Source of the DNA: Rhizomys pruinosus | Lineage: Eukaryota; Chordata; Mammalia; Rodentia; Spalacidae | DNA: 64,000 nt | Reading direction: 5' to 3' | NCBI GenBank assembly: GCA_009823505.1 | Contig: VZQC01006705.1 | Span: 101,355 to 165,354 of the forward strand | In this document: positions 44,646 through 56,705 of the stretch, piece by piece | Position numbering within the stretch: the first letter of the stretch is position 1 | Layout: each line of letters begins with the position of its first letter | Made by a program: the position numbers and the translations under genes | The notes under the pieces: model-generated | Seen by the model: only the letters and a program-made list of their open reading frames with translations | The model's database searches: none | What the model was told of the DNA's origin: nothing

Positions 44646-44950
44646 TTCACTGTGTTGACTACCAGCACACTCAGAGTCAGAGGAATTCTACATTTCCTGT
44701 CAGCTTTTAGCATCTTTTCTTTGTTGATTGAGGTAATAGGCTGTTTTTCACACCCTTTTATTTTTTTCATACTTCTGTTTCTCAATTATGTTTTGGGTAT
44801 TTATGATTGTTGGAAATCTAGGCCACGAACATAGTATATATAAATAAGAGTCTATGATTTTGCTGCTTTTTCTTAATGTAGATATGAGAGGGGCCACAGG
44901 CTCTTCTGCTACTATAATGCTTGCTCTCTCTTTGCAGTATATGAAATAAA

Positions 44951-45106
44951 TTTTTTTTGGTCTTTTCAAGACAGGGTCTCCCTGTAGCCCCAGCTGTCCT
45001 GGAACTTACTCTATAGACCAGGCTAGCCTTGAACTCACAAAGATCTGCCTGCCTCTACCTTCTGAGTGCTAGGATTAAAGGCATGTGCCACCGTGCCTGG
45101 CCATAA
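44951..45106 (-). mobile_element. B1 SINE
   Basis: A complete reverse-strand B1 (caagacagggtctccctgta, taggattaaaggcatgtgcc). Confidence 0.94.
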
Positions 45107-45225
45107 ATGGTTTTCTTTAAAAAAAGAGAGAGAAAAGAGAAAAGAATGTGACATTCTATTTAGAGAGTATTTTTTTTTTTTAAAACAAAGCTTCTCTGTC
45201 AGGGTGTGTTTTCTTTTTTTCCTTT

Positions 45226-45230
45226 TTATT

Positions 45231-45277
<47 letters not shown>

Positions 45278-45431
45278 TTTTTTTGGTCTTTTTTCGAGAC
45301 AGGCTCTCCCTGTAGCCCCAACTGTCCTGGAACTCACTCTGTAGATCAGGCTGGCCTTGAACTCACAAATTTTCTCCTGCCTCTGCCTCCTGAGTGCTAG
45401 GATTAAAGGCATGTGCCACCACGCCTGGCTC
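45226..45431 (-). mobile_element. B1 SINE with (TTTA)n tail
   Basis: A reverse-strand B1 with an expanded tail read as about 13 TTTA units at 45228-45280. Confidence 0.95.
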
Positions 45432-45480
45432 AGTGTTTTCTATCCATTTCCAGTTCCTTGAAACCTCCAGATACTGTTTG

Positions 45481-45717
45481 TTTTTTAATTTTTAAAAAAT
45501 TTTTAATTTTATTTTTGTATGTGTATGAATGCACTGTCTGCATGCAGGTTTTTGCACCCATGTCGTGCAATGCATGCAGAGGTCAGAAGAGGGCGTCGGA
45601 TTCCCCTGGAACTGGAGTTAAAGACGGTTCTCGGCCGCCATGTGGGTGCTGGGGATTGAACCCAGGTCCTCTGCAAGAGCAGTTGGAGCTCTTAACTGCT
45701 AGGCCATCTCTCCAGCC
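45481..45717 (-). mobile_element. B2 SINE, short form
   Basis: A complete reverse-strand B2. Imperfect ccagatactgttt / ccagatgctattt flanks mark the insertion. Confidence 0.93.
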
Positions 45718-45719
45718 TC

Positions 45720-46045
45720 ATCCAGATGCTATTTTAAAGGCAACATTGAGTTGCCAGGAACAGGGAGAGGCCATTTCCCCTAACTGATAACTGCTAGAGA
45801 GACTGAGGGGGTGCAGTAGGGTACAGCAGAAGGATATCAGCTAGAGGCTGACCAGAGATGACACAACACTCCTTTCATTTTCATGTGAATAATGCAATCA
45901 GAGTAAAGAAAAGACAAGTTGGCCTCAAGCTCGGTCTTCTCTGACTCCTAAATTGAGTGCTTTCTATATAATCTCAGGACCTTCACAGCCAACATGCTTA
46001 TTCTGTGAACCCTGTCTCAATGTCTGGGTGGCCAGTTCTGTGCTG

Positions 46046-46090
<45 letters not shown>

Positions 46091-46555
46091 TTCTTTTTCT
46101 GAGAGTCAGACATGTGGCCAAGTTTCTTTTTCAGTGATTCTTTGGGTAAGGATCAATAACTACATAGCAATATCAACATAGATCCTCTGGCTTCAGTGGA
46201 CAAGCTGAAAGCAAGAATTCCACTGCACTTTTCTTGTATATGATTCTCTGTGTTTTCATTGTTACTGGCAGTGAAAAGCTGGGTTAACATAAAGTCATAA
46301 CAAACTCATTGACAGTGAATTTCTGAGAGGCTTGCTTCTAGATAATTTACTGTCAAATTAACACAGAGCAGTTAATCACTTTTAATGTCTCTTTTCATAC
46401 ATCTATTTTCATTAAAACAGTCTTTACTGTTTAACTACTCTGACCTGAATATTTCGAATGAATATTGCTGCCATCACAAATTCTCTGTACAGAAAAGATA
46501 TAATGGGGGTGAAAACCCCACATTAGAAAATAGCATGGAGAAACAAATATAGGAA
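45720..46555. other. Low-repeat sequence with (CA)n
   Basis: A CA microsatellite at 46047-46089. No gene or element is recognised otherwise. Confidence 0.4.
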
Positions 46556-46559
46556 AATA

Positions 46560-46868
46560 TATGAGTGGGGCTCAACGATGGCTGAATTGATGAACTGTTA
46601 AACTGCTTCCCCTGCAAGCACAAGGACCTGAGTTCAACACCTAGAACCTTCATAAAAATGCTGAGCATGGTAGTACATGCTTTTAATCCCAGGTCAGGGG
46701 AAGTAGAGGTAAGAGTAGTCCCTTAGGTTTCCTGGCCAGCCACTTCTGCCTTATTGATAAGCTCCAGGCCAATAAAAGTCTCTTTATCAAAGGAAGGGGA
46801 CAACATTCCTGAAGATGACACCTGAAGTTATCTGGCCTCCATAGGTGTGTGTACTTGAACCTACACCT

Positions 46869-46914
<46 letters not shown>

Positions 46915-46920
46915 ATATTA
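46560..46920 (+). mobile_element. B4-type SINE with (CA)n end
   Basis: A tRNA-like head (caaggacctgagttcaacac) leads into B1-like sequence (tgagcatggtagtacatgct) and then the B4 body (gataagctccaggccaataa, gatgacacctgaagttatct), ending in (CA)n at 46872-46910. This is the ID-plus-B1 fusion plan of B4. Confidence 0.83.
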
Positions 46921-46924
46921 TACA

Positions 46925-48055
46925 ATGGTTTTCATTTCATTTGGAAAGCTCACTCAAGCAGTTTGTACATAAGACATCGGGGTTCTAAAGAATAAGTTTT
47001 CTTTCCTGTAACTCCGCATCACACAGCCAGCACAACTTGTTTTCATGGTAATGTGATTGCAGTAACCCATTCTTTCTCATTTTTTTCCTGGTCTTACAAC
47101 TTTCTAAGTATACCGTTCTCTAATACACAATTTCTCTGCATCACAGCAGATGTTTTGGAGTTTTGACACCATCCAGTTCTGGGATACTTTTTCTGTCCTA
47201 CAACTGAATTCAATTTTGACACTGTTTACCTGGAGCAAGCGTGAAACCCCAGAAGTTAGACATTCAGTCCCAAAAGAGGACCCCATATCAAGCATCCCAG
47301 TCTTAAGTCTGAGCAGTTCATAATGCCGGCTGACTGTCTATAAACCTGGGGATGGGAGGAATCCCATAACTCTTTCCTCAGCTTCTACAATTTGATGAAA
47401 TTATTTTAAAACTTAGGGCAGGATTTTAGCAAGGAAACCAGTTTATTAGAGAAGATGCAGTTCAGGAATGGTCAGATGGAGGAGAAGCACAGGGCAGGGG
47501 TGGGGGTGGGGGTGGGGGGCCAGCAATGCCACATCCTTTCTGAGTGAGCCGCCTTCTTGGCACCTCGTATTCATCAGATCTCATTGTTTGAGTTTGGTCC
47601 CCAGTACCAACTCCGCCTTCCCAGAGTCAGTAGATGGCACTGAAAGTTTCTATCTAGTATTTGGGTCTTTCTAGTGACTATTCACATCTGGTGACTAACA
47701 GGTACCCCACCCTGATCCTCAGAAAGGATCAAAATGGGTTCTGTCAATCACAAAAAGTGCTTCTGTCATTTAGGAAACTAAAGGAGCTGGGTACCAAGAA
47801 CTGATTAGAAAAAAAACAACTATATATTGTTAAGCCACAACTGTGTTGATCAGAAACTTAAGTACAGAACCCATTTTAGAAGATGTAGATCAGGCAGGCA
47901 TTTTAGGATCTAGTAATGACTTGTGGAAAAACAAGGAGAGATAATTGCTTTCTTCCAAGGTTATGAGCTTTTGATGTTTTTCAAGTTTCTGCCACAACCT
48001 TCACTTTGACTCCTTCAATTCAGTTTTCTTTTTTGCTTCATGTAACTGAGCTGAG
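46925..48055. other. Low-repeat sequence
   Basis: Over 1.1 kb with no recognisable repeat apart from a short (GGGGGT)n at 47497-47518. Open frames are short and have no known motif. Confidence 0.4.
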
Positions 48056-48059
48056 ACGT

Positions 48060-48345
48060 TGGGGCTCGAAAACGAGAGAGCTGTGCTGGGATGCCAGCGC
48101 TGCCATTTATAAGTTGTATGACCAGAGCAAGTCTTCCTGTAGCCCCAGCTGGCCTAGAACTCACTAGGTAGACCAGGCTAGCCTGGACGTCCCAAAGATC
48201 TGCCTGCCTCTGTTTCCTGAGTGTTCTTTAAGTTCTTTTATCCTCAGTTTTTATACCTATACATTAGAGATAAGAATAGTTCCTACCCTACAATATCGAT
48301 AGAATTAGATAATGCAATACATATAAAATAAGAAATATGAAAAAT
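48060..48345 (+). mobile_element. MIR SINE split by a B1 fragment
   Basis: MIR blocks gccatttataagttgtatga and cagtttttatacctatacat, with tagagataagaatagttcct, lie on either side of a reverse-strand B1 piece (48134-48232). Confidence 0.7.
48134..48232 (-). mobile_element. B1 SINE, partial
   Basis: The reverse strand gives the central B1 body (cctgtagccccagctggcct to tgcctctgtttcctgagtg). The 3' tail and the promoter end are missing. Confidence 0.82.
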
Positions 48346-48349
48346 CTAG

Positions 48350-50535
48350 ATAACATGGCTCTCAAACAACTACTGACTCTCTAGTTATAGAACCCAACAA
48401 TGTGGTTGATGAAATCTCAAGCAAAGAATTCAAAAGAGTGATTATAAGAATGTTCAACCAAGTCTAAGAGGGTATGTGTAAACTCCTAAATTCAAAGAGA
48501 ATAAAACAAAGGGATGAATAAAATAAGGAAGCAATGCATGATATAGAAGACCTAGAAAGGAAAGAGGTCCCATTATTTTATTATTTGACAAAATAGACTG
48601 TAAGCCAAAATTAGTCAGAAAAGGCAAGTAAGGTTACTTCACAATGATTAAGGGAAAAATCCATCAAGAGAACATAGCAATCCAAAATATACAGCAAATA
48701 GCAGTGTACCTCATTTTATAAAATAAGCAACACTGGATATTCAGGCATAGACTGACTTCAACACAATAATAGTGGCCAACCTCAACACACCTCCCTCACC
48801 AACAGACAAAAAAATTTAACAAAAAAACCCCGACTTAAATGACACTATATTGACTTAAGAGACATCTACAGAATATTCCACCTAAACACTTCTCAACAGC
48901 CCTTAGAAATTTCTCTAAAATAGACAATACTTCAGGAAATAAAGTAAGTCTTATAAAATACAAGAAAAATTGAAATAATTTATTGCATTTTATCTGATCA
49001 CAATGAAATAAAACTAGAAATCAATAGACAGAGAAACTCCCAAAAGCATACAAACTTGTGGAGATTTAAACATATATCATGGAATGGTGAATGGGTCATC
49101 AAAAAATCAGGAAGGTTATTTTCAAATTCATAGAATCAAAGAAAAACACAAACATAATAATGAATTCATAAAACACAAGGAGGCTTGTTTTAGGAGGGAA
49201 ATTTGTAGCTACAAATTCCAATATTAAAAATTCACAAAGATCTCAAATAAATAGCTTAATGATGTGCTTCAAAGTCTTAGAAAAACAAGATAAAGTCAAA
49301 TCCTAAATCTGTGGGCAGAAATAATATAAGAAGTAAATGAAATGAATGTAGAAATAAATGAAATGAATGAATAGAAATAAATGAAATGAAAATAAAAAGA
49401 AGCAAAAAAGAATCACTGAAACAGATTTCTTTGAAAAGAGAAAAAATATTGACAAACACTAAACTACTCAAAAGTGAAGACCTAAATTAATAAAACTAGA
49501 GATGAAAGGGTAATCTTACAACCGACAGCAACAGAATTCAGAGGATTGGTAAAACATTTTAAAAACCTGTATTTCAGTAAATTAAAATATACAAAAGAAA
49601 AAGATACATTTCTAGACACATATGTCCTGTAAAAAGCAAATCAAGAGTATATAAACAACTTAAACAGATATGTAACAAGTAACGATATCAAAGCAATAAT
49701 AATAAAAGTCCCCTCCCAATCAAAAACATTCCAGCTTAGACGATGCACTGCTGAATTCTCCTAGACCTTTAAGGCGCTAATGCCAGTGCTCCTCCAACTA
49801 TTCCATATACTGGCTAAGGAAAGAATGTTACTAAGCTTTCTTTACAAAACTAGTATTATCTTTTTTTAATTTAATTTTTATTTATTTTATTTTTTTCGCA
49901 AGAAGAAACACAAACAAAAGGAATCAAATCCACATTCCAAAAGTGCTCTGATCCATCCTGGAGGTGGGTCCTTTGCTCTCTGATCTGTCCTGGAGGTGGG
50001 TCCTTTGCTCTCTGGTCTATCGGGGTGACAGGTCCTTTGCTCTCTGACCTGTCCTGGAGATGGGTCCTTTGCTCGGGAGGTGGGTCCTTTGCTCTCTGAT
50101 CCATCCTGGAGACAGGTCCTTTACTCCCTGATCGGTCCTGGAGATGGGTCCTTTGCTCTCTGATCCATCCTGGAGGGAGGTCTTTTACTCTCCTGTCCAT
50201 CCTGGAGGCAGGTCGTTTACTCTCTGATCTGTCCTGGACATGGGTTCTTTACTCTCTGATCCATCCTGGAGGCTGGTCCTTTGCTCTCTGATCCATGATG
50301 GGTCCTTTACTCTCTGATCTGTCCTGGAGGTGTGTCCTTTGCTATGGAGGTGGGTCATTTGCTCTCTGATCCATCCTGGAGGTGGGTCCTTTGCTTTCCA
50401 AAATTAGTACTATCTTAATACTACTGGATAAGGACACAGCAACTATAATGAATGCTGAAGGAAAAGTCAAAATGAAATTATGCTGGAAATGAAAAACTCA
50501 ACAGACCACAGTAAAAATTTTACTGGAAATAAAAA
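48350..50535 (+). mobile_element. Decayed LINE-1 A (ORF1 piece, endonuclease, start of RT)
   Basis: The plus strand gives an ORF1-like piece at 48350-48560, then a jump to endonuclease-end sequence (ctctaaaatagacaatactt near 48912, gtggagatttaaacatatat near 49060), then the ORF2 linker and the start of the RT domain. Stops are frequent. At 49863-50398 a retroposed minisatellite interrupts it, and LINE-1 reading resumes at 50417 (ggataaggacacagcaacta). At about 50535 a second LINE-1 begins in ORF1. Confidence 0.8.
49845..50416 (-). repeat. Retroposed 32-bp minisatellite flanked by target duplication
   Basis: About 13 imperfect copies of a 32-bp unit (core ggtgggtcctttgctctctg) fill 49945-50396. 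The block is flanked by the similar 18-mers at 49845-49862 and 50399-50416 (two mismatches). At the left end is a T-rich stretch with TTTATT, that is, an A-rich tail with AATAAA on the minus strand (about 49863-49895). This is the structure of a reverse-strand retroposed transcript made almost wholly of tandem repeat. Because 32 is not a multiple of 3, the reverse frame 49871-50200 cycles through three frames and stays open for 109 codons. Confidence 0.75.
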
Positions 50536-52313
50536 TGCCAAATCAGGTGGAAGACAAGATGGACGAATTGTATCACTAGGCAAAAGTCAATGACAAAAAA
50601 AATGACCAGAGTGTGGGAGAACTCTGGCACACAGTAAAAAGACTTATCCCTTGGACTACGGTCATGGAAGAAGAATCCCACATAGAGAAACATAGAGAAT
50701 ATCCTCAATAAAATCACAGAAGAAATTCCCCAAACCTGAATAGATGCCCATCTATATTATAAGAGGCCTACAGAATTCCATATAGACAGGACCAGAAAAG
50801 AAACTGCCCATGGCATATAACAGTTAATACATTAATAAAAGAATAAAGGGTATTGAAAGCTGCAATAGAGAAAGGTTGAGTCACTTATAAAGGCAGAGCC
50901 ATCAGAATAATAGCTGATTATTTGACAGAAACTTTTAAAGGCAAAAGAGCTTGGAAAGATATATTCCAAGTTCTGAAAGACAACAATTATCAGTCCAGAC
51001 TATTATACTCAGTGAAAATATCTATTAAACTTGGAGAAGTAAAGCTTCCTATGATAAATACAGATGAAAGGAATTTATGATCACAATGCCAGATATATAG
51101 AGGCTAATGGAAGGAATACTTCAGTCTGAAGAGAAAGATAAACACACCCAAGAGGTCACAGAGAATAAATAAATGATTCCAGGACAATTAATCAAAAGAG
51201 GGCTAACACTACAAAAGCAACAAAATTGACAGGAATTAATACACATCTTTCAAGAACAACTCAATATAAATGGTCTCAGTTCCCCCCAAAAAAGAGACAC
51301 AGACTTGCAGACTGTATCAGAAAAAGAAGATTCATATTTTTGCTGCCTCCAAGAAGCACACTTTACTATGAACCACAAACATCACTGTAAATGGAATTAA
51401 GAAACAAGCAGGTGTAGCCTGTTCTAATATCTGATAAAATAGACTTCAAATCAAAACCAGTCAGAATACATAAAGGTGGTTACTTCATACTCATTAAAAT
51501 AGTAATACACCAAGAGGATATTACAGTTCTAATATAAATGTTCCAAAGACAAGTGAACCCAATTCCATAAAAGAGATACTACTAGATCTAAAACCATAGA
51601 TTAACTCCAACACATGGCTAGTCAGTGACTTGAATATTCCACTCTCACTCACAGACAAAATGAAACAGAAACATTTGAGTTAAATGATATCATAAGTCAA
51701 ATGGATCTAACAGACATTTACAGAACATTCTACACAAATACTAAACAATACACATTCTTCTTAGCAGCCATGGAACTTTCTGCAAAATTGACCACCCATT
51801 AGGATACAAAGCAAATCTCAACACTTATAGGAAAATGGAAACAACGTCCTCCATTTTATCTGACCATGATGGAATAAAGCTAGATATAGACAGCAACGGA
51901 AACTGCAGAAAGTTCACAGATTCAGAGACTAAACACAGTACGGAATGCTAATTGGGTCAAGCAAGAAATCAAGAAGGAAACTTAAAAGTTCCTAGAATTG
52001 AATGAAAATGAAAAATACAATGTACCAAAATCTATGGAACACAAGGAAGACTGCTGGGGAAAGAGAATCTGTTTTCTTCAGGGATGCCGAGAGGAGGCCC
52101 TCCTTGCTCCAAGAGATTGGCCTGCACTTGGGCGCTTACAGGTAGCACTAAGTGGACAAAGTGTGTTTAAAAAAGAGAACATGAAACCAGAAGGGAAAAG
52201 TGGTGGCACAGAGAGGTGGGGAGAACTGTAGAGGGAGCAGGAGTAGGTTTAATAAGACATTAGACACATGTGTGAAATTCTCCAAGGAAACACTATCATA
52301 AAAGAGATCAACA

Positions 52314-52560
52314 GGGGCTGGAGAGATGGCCTAGCGGTCAAGAGCGCCGACCGCTCTTACAGAGGACCCGGGTTCGATCCCCAGCACCCACATGGCGGCC
52401 GAGAACCGTCTGAAACTCCAATTCCAGGAGAACTCCAGTTCCAGGGGAATCCGAGACCCTCTTCTGACCTCCGCGGCATTGCACGACACGGGTGCACAGA
52501 CTTGCATGCAGACAGTACATTCATACACATACAGAAATAAATGAAAAAAATAAATAAATT
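52314..52560 (+). mobile_element. B2 SINE, long form
   Basis: A complete plus-strand B2 with the doubled CTCCA block. It is flanked by agagatcaacag-type sequence on both sides and is well preserved. Confidence 0.96.
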
Positions 52561-53317
52561 AAAAAAAAGAGATCAACAGATTTAATGCATTTCTCATAAA
52601 AGTTCCAATGACATTATTCATAGAAATAGGAAAGCAATCCTAAAATTCATATAAAATGAAAAAGATCCCAAATAGGCAAAGTAATCCTGAGGAAACAGAA
52701 TATTCTAGAGGTGTCAAATACATGATTTCAAGTTATACTACAAAACTATAGCAACAAAAACAGAAAACAGCATAGTACGGACACAAAAACAGAGATGTTG
52801 ATCAAAGGAATAGAATAGAGGACCCAGAAGGAAACCACATAGCCGCAACCACCCAATTCTTGGAAAAGATATCAGAAACATTCATTGGAGAATGAATACA
52901 GAGAAAAGATACACTGTTGAATAAATGGGGCTGGGAAAACCGGACATGTGCATGTAAAAATACTTCAATAAAAAGTGGATCAACATCTTAAAATCCCATT
53001 AGAGGGAAAACACTTAAAGAAACACCCATGTCCAAGGTCTTTAGGCAAGAAAAAGACCTCTGATAGCTCAGGAAATAAAACCAAGAATGGTAGCAGGGAA
53101 ACTTAAAGAAGGAAACAAACTCAAGAGTGGAAAAATGAGATTGCATCGAGAAGCTTCTGTGCAGCAACGAAAACAGTTAGGAGAACGGAAAGCTTACAGA
53201 ATGGGCGAGACCTCTTTGCTGGCTTCTGATATGACCCAGGAATATTGTAGAGACAAATGAAAAGAATTCAAAAATAACAAAAGCAAACAAAATAACCCAA
53301 TTAATAAATAGCTAATG

Positions 53318-53542
53318 TGGGGCTGGAGAGATGGCCTAGCGGTTAAGAGTGCCGACCGCTCTTACAGAGGACCCGGGTTCGATACCCAGCACCCACATGG
53401 CAGCTGAGAACCGTCTGAAACTCCAATTCCAGGAGAACTCCAGTTCCAGGGGAATCCGAGACCCTCTTCTGACCTCTGTGGCATTGCACGACACGGGTGC
53501 ACAGACTTGCATGCAGACAGTGCATTCATACACATACAGAAA

Positions 53543-53568
<26 letters not shown>
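53318..53568 (+). mobile_element. B2 SINE, long form, with (AAAT)n tail
   Basis: A complete plus-strand B2 flanked by the perfect 15-bp aataaatagctaatg at 53303-53317 and 53569-53583. Confidence 0.96.
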
Positions 53569-53573
<5 letters not shown>

Positions 53574-53974
53574 ATAGCTAATGAAATGAACAGACAATTC
53601 TCAGAAGATGAAGGACATGAAGTATATTAAAAATTGTTCAGCCATCGGGAAACAAAAATTTAGAAAATCTTGATATTCCATTCTATCTCAGTGAGAATGG
53701 CTATGATTAAGAAAACAATTCAAAAAGACTAAAAAAAGAGAAAACGATAACAAATACTGGTAAGGATGAGGGGAAAGGGGGACACTTATACACTACTGGT
53801 GAACTTGTAAATTAGACAAGCCATTATTCAAATCAGTACAGAAATTCCTCAAAAAACTAAAAGTAGAACTACCGTGCTAATCAGATATACCACTTTTGAG
53901 TGTACACCTAACCTACTATAGAGATGTTTGCACATCCATGTTGGTACAGCACCATTCTCAAAAGCCATTATCCA

Positions 53975-54098
53975 GACATAGAGATGCAGACCTACAATCC
54001 TGGCACTTGAGAAATGGAGGCAGGAGGATCAGGAGTTCAGGGCCATCCTTGGCTACATAGTGAGCGTGAGGACAGCTTGGGCTACATGAGAGCTGTTT
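53975..54098 (+). mobile_element. Old B1-type SINE
   Basis: The plus strand gives a diverged B1 (acctacaatcctggcacttg, gaggcaggaggatcaggagt, ctacatagtgagcgtgagga). Confidence 0.78.
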
Positions 54099-54519
54099 TA
54101 ATAAACCAATCAATTAATTAAGTAACAAAGAAAACCCTCACAATAGCAAATTGCAGAATCAGCCTAGGTGTCTGTCAACAGATGAAAGCATAAAGACAAC
54201 TGGTATCTACACACAGCAGAGTTTTGTTCAATTATGTGGAAGACTGAAACTGTCAGGAAAATGGGTGCACCTGAAGACCTCTGTGTTAAGCAAAAGACAG
54301 CCATTGGGTGCTTTTTCTCATTTGTGATCCTAGAGGTTATATAGACACATAAAATACTTTCCATGTATATGACATGAAAGGAACAGCAAGAAGGAAGGAC
54401 AGGCAGGTCCGGGTACAGAATAGAAGGTTTGGGGGTGAATACAGTCAAAGTACATGATGCACTTGAACAAAATGTGTGTGAAATCCATCACTATAGACAA
54501 TAAATACACACCAACAAAA

Positions 54520-55305
54520 AGAAAAGTCTATGTCATAATCTCTTTGTTAGCTTCCCTCAAAGGTCCTAGTATCTTCCTCTGTCTCGCCTCCTATCTATCC
54601 TCTGGTCCTTGTAATTAAATGTAGAACATCTCAGAATTTTTCTTTTATCAATATGTGTTTTTTCTAGTGTCCGTAAGTAATATGGATTTATAGCAGTATT
54701 AATTCTAAAAGTATTGCTGACTATGAATTAATGTTCCCTGCTGTCAGTTGTCAGAATCGAATTAGATTCACTTGTGGGAAACCCTAACAAAAATGAAACA
54801 GTCCAGAGGATGTGAAGCAGAGGCCCCTATGCTTAGGCATAATAATAATATCACTGAAGACCCCTAGAATCATGCCTTGAATAAAGGTCATGTGACCCTA
54901 CATGGGAAACCTTTCTATAAGCATGTCTGCCCCCCCCCCAAAAAAAGCACATGTCTGCCCAACAATTGCTTATTTAATCTTGGAGCTATCTCACCATTTT
55001 TATTGGTTCTTTAGCCAAAGATTGTTGTTTTAAAGTAACTTATGTGATCTTTCTCATTTTGCTTTGAAAATCTTTCTCTTGTCCTGGTCTCTCCACCTGA
55101 GGCCAGGTGGAGAGAATCATCATTGAGCTGGAAGTGAGCTGGTGTCCAAGAAGCCACACTGAAGTTCCTATTTCCTGGGGTATCACAGAGGAAGCTGGAG
55201 AACCCATGATGTAGGAAATAGGACATTAGTGGTTTCAGGGGAACAAGGTTGCTGGCTATGGGCAGTTATAGAATCCAATATAGGACCAGTGAATTAAGAC
55301 CCTTC
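54520..55305. other. Low-repeat sequence
   Basis: Nothing recognised. Confidence 0.35.
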
Positions 55306-55309
55306 AATG

Positions 55310-55456
55310 AAGACTAACAAGCTTGATCCCTGGGCCCCATATGGTGGAAGGAGAGAGCTGACTCCCTTGAGTTGTCCTCTGACTTCCAGGTGCACTCAGG
55401 GACATATGTGCAACATGTGCACACTCAATGAATGAATGAATGAATAAATAAATAAG
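55310..55456 (+). mobile_element. B3-type SINE, 5'-truncated
   Basis: The plus strand reads aagcttgatccctgggcccc, agttgtcctctgacttccag and a gaatga/aaataa tail. Confidence 0.82.
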
Positions 55457-55800
55457 GACTAAGTAAATGAATGTAATGGAACCTAATGTAAGCCAAACTT
55501 AGGGCTTGAAAGCTCTAAGACATTAAGAGAACCTCCACTGGAGTGTGACCCTTGCTCAGCTGTCTCTGTAGACTGCCCCCCTCCTTCCAGGTGACTGTCA
55601 CCACCAGTGGCCAGTTTTCCCAGTTGTGTGATCCTCTTTTTCTATTGATATTAATCCTGTCTTTACATCTCCTGATCTGCACTTGGTAGTGGCTTCAGAA
55701 TTCTAAGAGACATTGTGATTATTTTTGTTGCAGAAAGGTGCTCAAGAACAGACTGCTAGCAAGTCAAAGAACAAAGCTTCTATCATTGAAAATCTAAAAA
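55457..55800. other. Low-repeat sequence
   Basis: Nothing recognised. Confidence 0.35.
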
Positions 55801-55804
55801 GTTA

Positions 55805-55805
<1 letters not shown>

Positions 55806-55835
<30 letters not shown>

Positions 55836-55892
55836 CTCTTCCTCCTCCTCTTCCTCCTCTGTCTCTTCCTCCTTTTTCTTCTCTTCTCCCTC
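55806..55892. repeat. (TCC)n/(TTC)n pyrimidine tract
   Basis: About 85 bases of CTCCTC and TTCCTC units, almost all pyrimidine on the plus strand. Confidence 0.96.
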
Positions 55893-55899
55893 ATATACA

Positions 55900-56700
55900 C
55901 ACACAGAAAGAGAGGAAGATGTCAATTTTTGAAATTAAAAAATTCATTCAATAGCCAAGGAAATGCATAAATGCTTTGCAAAATATTTGGTCAAGTTATC
56001 AGTGCTATTCATCAACGACTTGGAATTGAGTCCATCCCTGTAATTAAGATGGCTCCAGAAGGGGCAATAGAAATATTTTTTTCTTGACGTCTTTGTGGGC
56101 AGGAGAACTCAGGTGTAAAGGGACCATATGTTCAAATATTTTCAAACAGCTCATGAGTTAGAAAAGTTTAAGAACTATGGATATGATAAAAATGTACCTG
56201 GAATGCACTCGGCACACCGCTTTGTATCTTTCTTCTTCTCTATTTCAGATCCAAGGACAATGAAGACAGACTTTCAGTAGTGGATGGTCCCATTTGATTG
56301 ATGGACAGAGGTCAGGGTTCTTCGGGTTGTGTGAGGGTGTGTGACTTGTGGTTTATCCCTATTGTTTCATCTCGGATTCTGTAAATGAGATGACGCAGAT
56401 GAGCAGAGCTGCAGTTCCTTCTCATTTGCATTTTATTAACTTTATGTGTCTCCTTCTTGCATGATATTACCTAATTACATCCTTCAAAGAAGCACTTCTA
56501 CATCACTATCCACTTTCAATTATTCACTCCATCGAAGGAAATCATGAAACACCCACAAAAATGCACTCAACAATTGGGTCACTGTGGGAAGGGGATGGTG
56601 TGAAGTGGGAGCACAATCCCAAATAGGAAGTCTCTCAGAGTGTGGCTTTGGGGCTTGTTTCCTTTCAAGCCAGCTTTAGCAACACAGTAGATAAAGTCTC
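55900..56700. other. Low-repeat sequence, candidate conserved DNA
   Basis: No transposable element. An octamer ATTTGCAT (56424-56431) and TAATTA (56472-56477) occur in a repeat-free stretch at about 56360-56580, compatible with a regulatory element. This is inference only. Confidence 0.35.
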
Positions 56701-56705
56701 AGAAC

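Larger units (their letters stand above)
50540..54515 (+). mobile_element. Decayed LINE-1 B (ORF1, ORF2, 3' end)
   Basis: ORF1 C-terminal sequence (50760-51080; accagaaaagaaactgccca) is followed by the ORF2 endonuclease start near 51235 and continues to about 52040. There the reading jumps to sequence like a LINE-1 3' UTR (52060-52300) and, after a B2, back to RT-thumb and C-terminal sequence (52567-53300 and 53570-54450), with a final 3' end near 54515. The jump suggests either a second LINE-1 fragment or a deletion. All frames are broken. Confidence 0.78.
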
